NCBI GenBank assembly: GCA_022736605.1 | Contig: DZDB01000090.1 | Location: forward strand, 1-7,842 | DNA length: 7,842 nt | Source: Sideroxydans lithotrophicus | GTDB lineage: Bacteria; Pseudomonadota; Gammaproteobacteria; Burkholderiales; Sulfuriferulaceae | Reading direction: 5' to 3' | In this document: positions 7,700 to 7,842 of the stretch, in pieces | Layout: every line of letters starts with the position of its first letter | How positions within the stretch are numbered: position 1 is the first letter of the stretch | Notes under the pieces: generated by a model | What the model was told of the DNA's origin: nothing | Database searches by the model: none | What the model saw: only the letters and a program-made list of their open reading frames with translations | Program-made: the position numbers and the translations under genes

Positions 7700-7723
7700 C
7701 AACGCGCCAGATCAGGCGCGTTG
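7690..7723 (-). terminator. Rho-independent-like terminator of the upstream gene
   Basis: On the minus strand CAACGCGCC and GGCGCGTTG form a perfect 9-bp, GC-rich stem (7700-7723) around a 6-nt loop TGATCT. It starts 11 nt after the stop codon of the proline-rich reading frame, which is where a terminator of that gene belongs. The T-rich tail is short and broken (CGTTTGTAAT), so termination may be incomplete. The plus-strand side lacks a T tract, so the minus direction is preferred. Confidence 0.65.
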
Positions 7724-7734
7724 TGGCGGGTTGC

Positions 7735-7842
7735 TTAACGTACGACGCCGGGCGGCGGCGGGGGAGGATAGCCCTTGGGTGGCGGGGGGATGCGCGTGGC
7801 CGTGGTCTGACGGCCGGTGTCGTCGGCCGGTGCGACAAAATT
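7735..7842 (-). CDS. Unidentified protein, proline-rich C-terminus (partial)
   Basis: This is the last 35 codons of an open frame that enters from the high-coordinate edge and stops with TAA at 7737-7735. The peptide starts NFVAPADDTG, continues through a Thr/Arg stretch and ends in two proline runs, PPPPKGYPPPPPPG, then VVR. Support for this frame over the two others comes from the stop lying just before a strong hairpin, high GC at third codon positions (about 26 of 35), and an acidic/Thr/Pro composition. The competing frames give Arg/His-rich peptides that run into the hairpin or over the mdtA start. The tail looks disordered, so it may be a linker or exposed C-terminal tail. I do not recognise the family, and the function cannot be told from this fragment. 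Confidence 0.55.
   Translation of the reverse strand, partial: NFVAPADDTGRQTTATRIPPPPKGYPPPPPPGVVR

Noticed and set aside
7811..7832. Direct repeat CGGCCGGTG (7811-7819 and 7824-7832)
   Set aside because: Two short GC-rich copies inside likely coding sequence; easily chance in this composition.
7611..7838. 75-codon minus-strand frame starting with TTG, spanning the hairpin and the mdtA start
   Set aside because: Arg/Pro-rich product, weak start, runs through a likely terminator and overlaps mdtA. The frame ending at 7735 fits better.
1..7842. Search by eye for tRNA, rRNA, CRISPR arrays, insertion-sequence ends, attachment sites or phage genes
   Set aside because: Nothing found; the window is filled by the efflux operon and one short intergenic gap.

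Overview
The window comes from a GC-rich Gram-negative bacterium. Every gene I can support is read from the minus strand, so the region is described from high to low coordinates. The proteins closely match, over their full length, what I recall of E. coli MdtA, MdtB and MdtC. The high GC content and an operon that ends in its own NodT-type outer-membrane lipoprotein suggest a beta- or gammaproteobacterium. I favour a betaproteobacterium, but that is inference.

Layout on the minus strand. (1) 7842-7735: the last 35 codons of an unidentified gene with a proline-rich C-terminus. (2) 7734-7631: a 104-nt gap that holds a strong hairpin (likely the terminator of the upstream gene), the mdtA leader and a short direct repeat. 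(3) 7630-6356: mdtA, the periplasmic adaptor. (4) 6359-3204: mdtB, an RND pump subunit that overlaps mdtA by ATGA. (5) 3207-112: mdtC, the second RND subunit, which starts with GTG and overlaps mdtB by GTGA. (6) 93-1: the first 31 codons of an outer-membrane efflux lipoprotein, 18 nt after mdtC, with the rest outside the window.

Together the four genes encode a complete tripartite drug-efflux machine. MdtB and MdtC form a heterotrimeric proton-driven pump in the inner membrane, MdtA bridges the periplasm, and the lipoprotein forms the outer-membrane channel. The gene order A-B-C-outer-membrane factor is that of muxABC-opmB in Pseudomonas. In E. coli, by contrast, mdtABC is followed by mdtD-baeSR and uses TolC encoded elsewhere. 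No regulator gene lies in the window.

I found no phage, insertion sequence, CRISPR array, RNA gene or convincing new system. This is mostly a well-known operon. The points worth a second look are small: start-codon and coupling features that could set the B:C ratio, a Gly/Ser-rich insertion in MdtA, a direct repeat in the leader, and the unidentified proline-tailed gene upstream.
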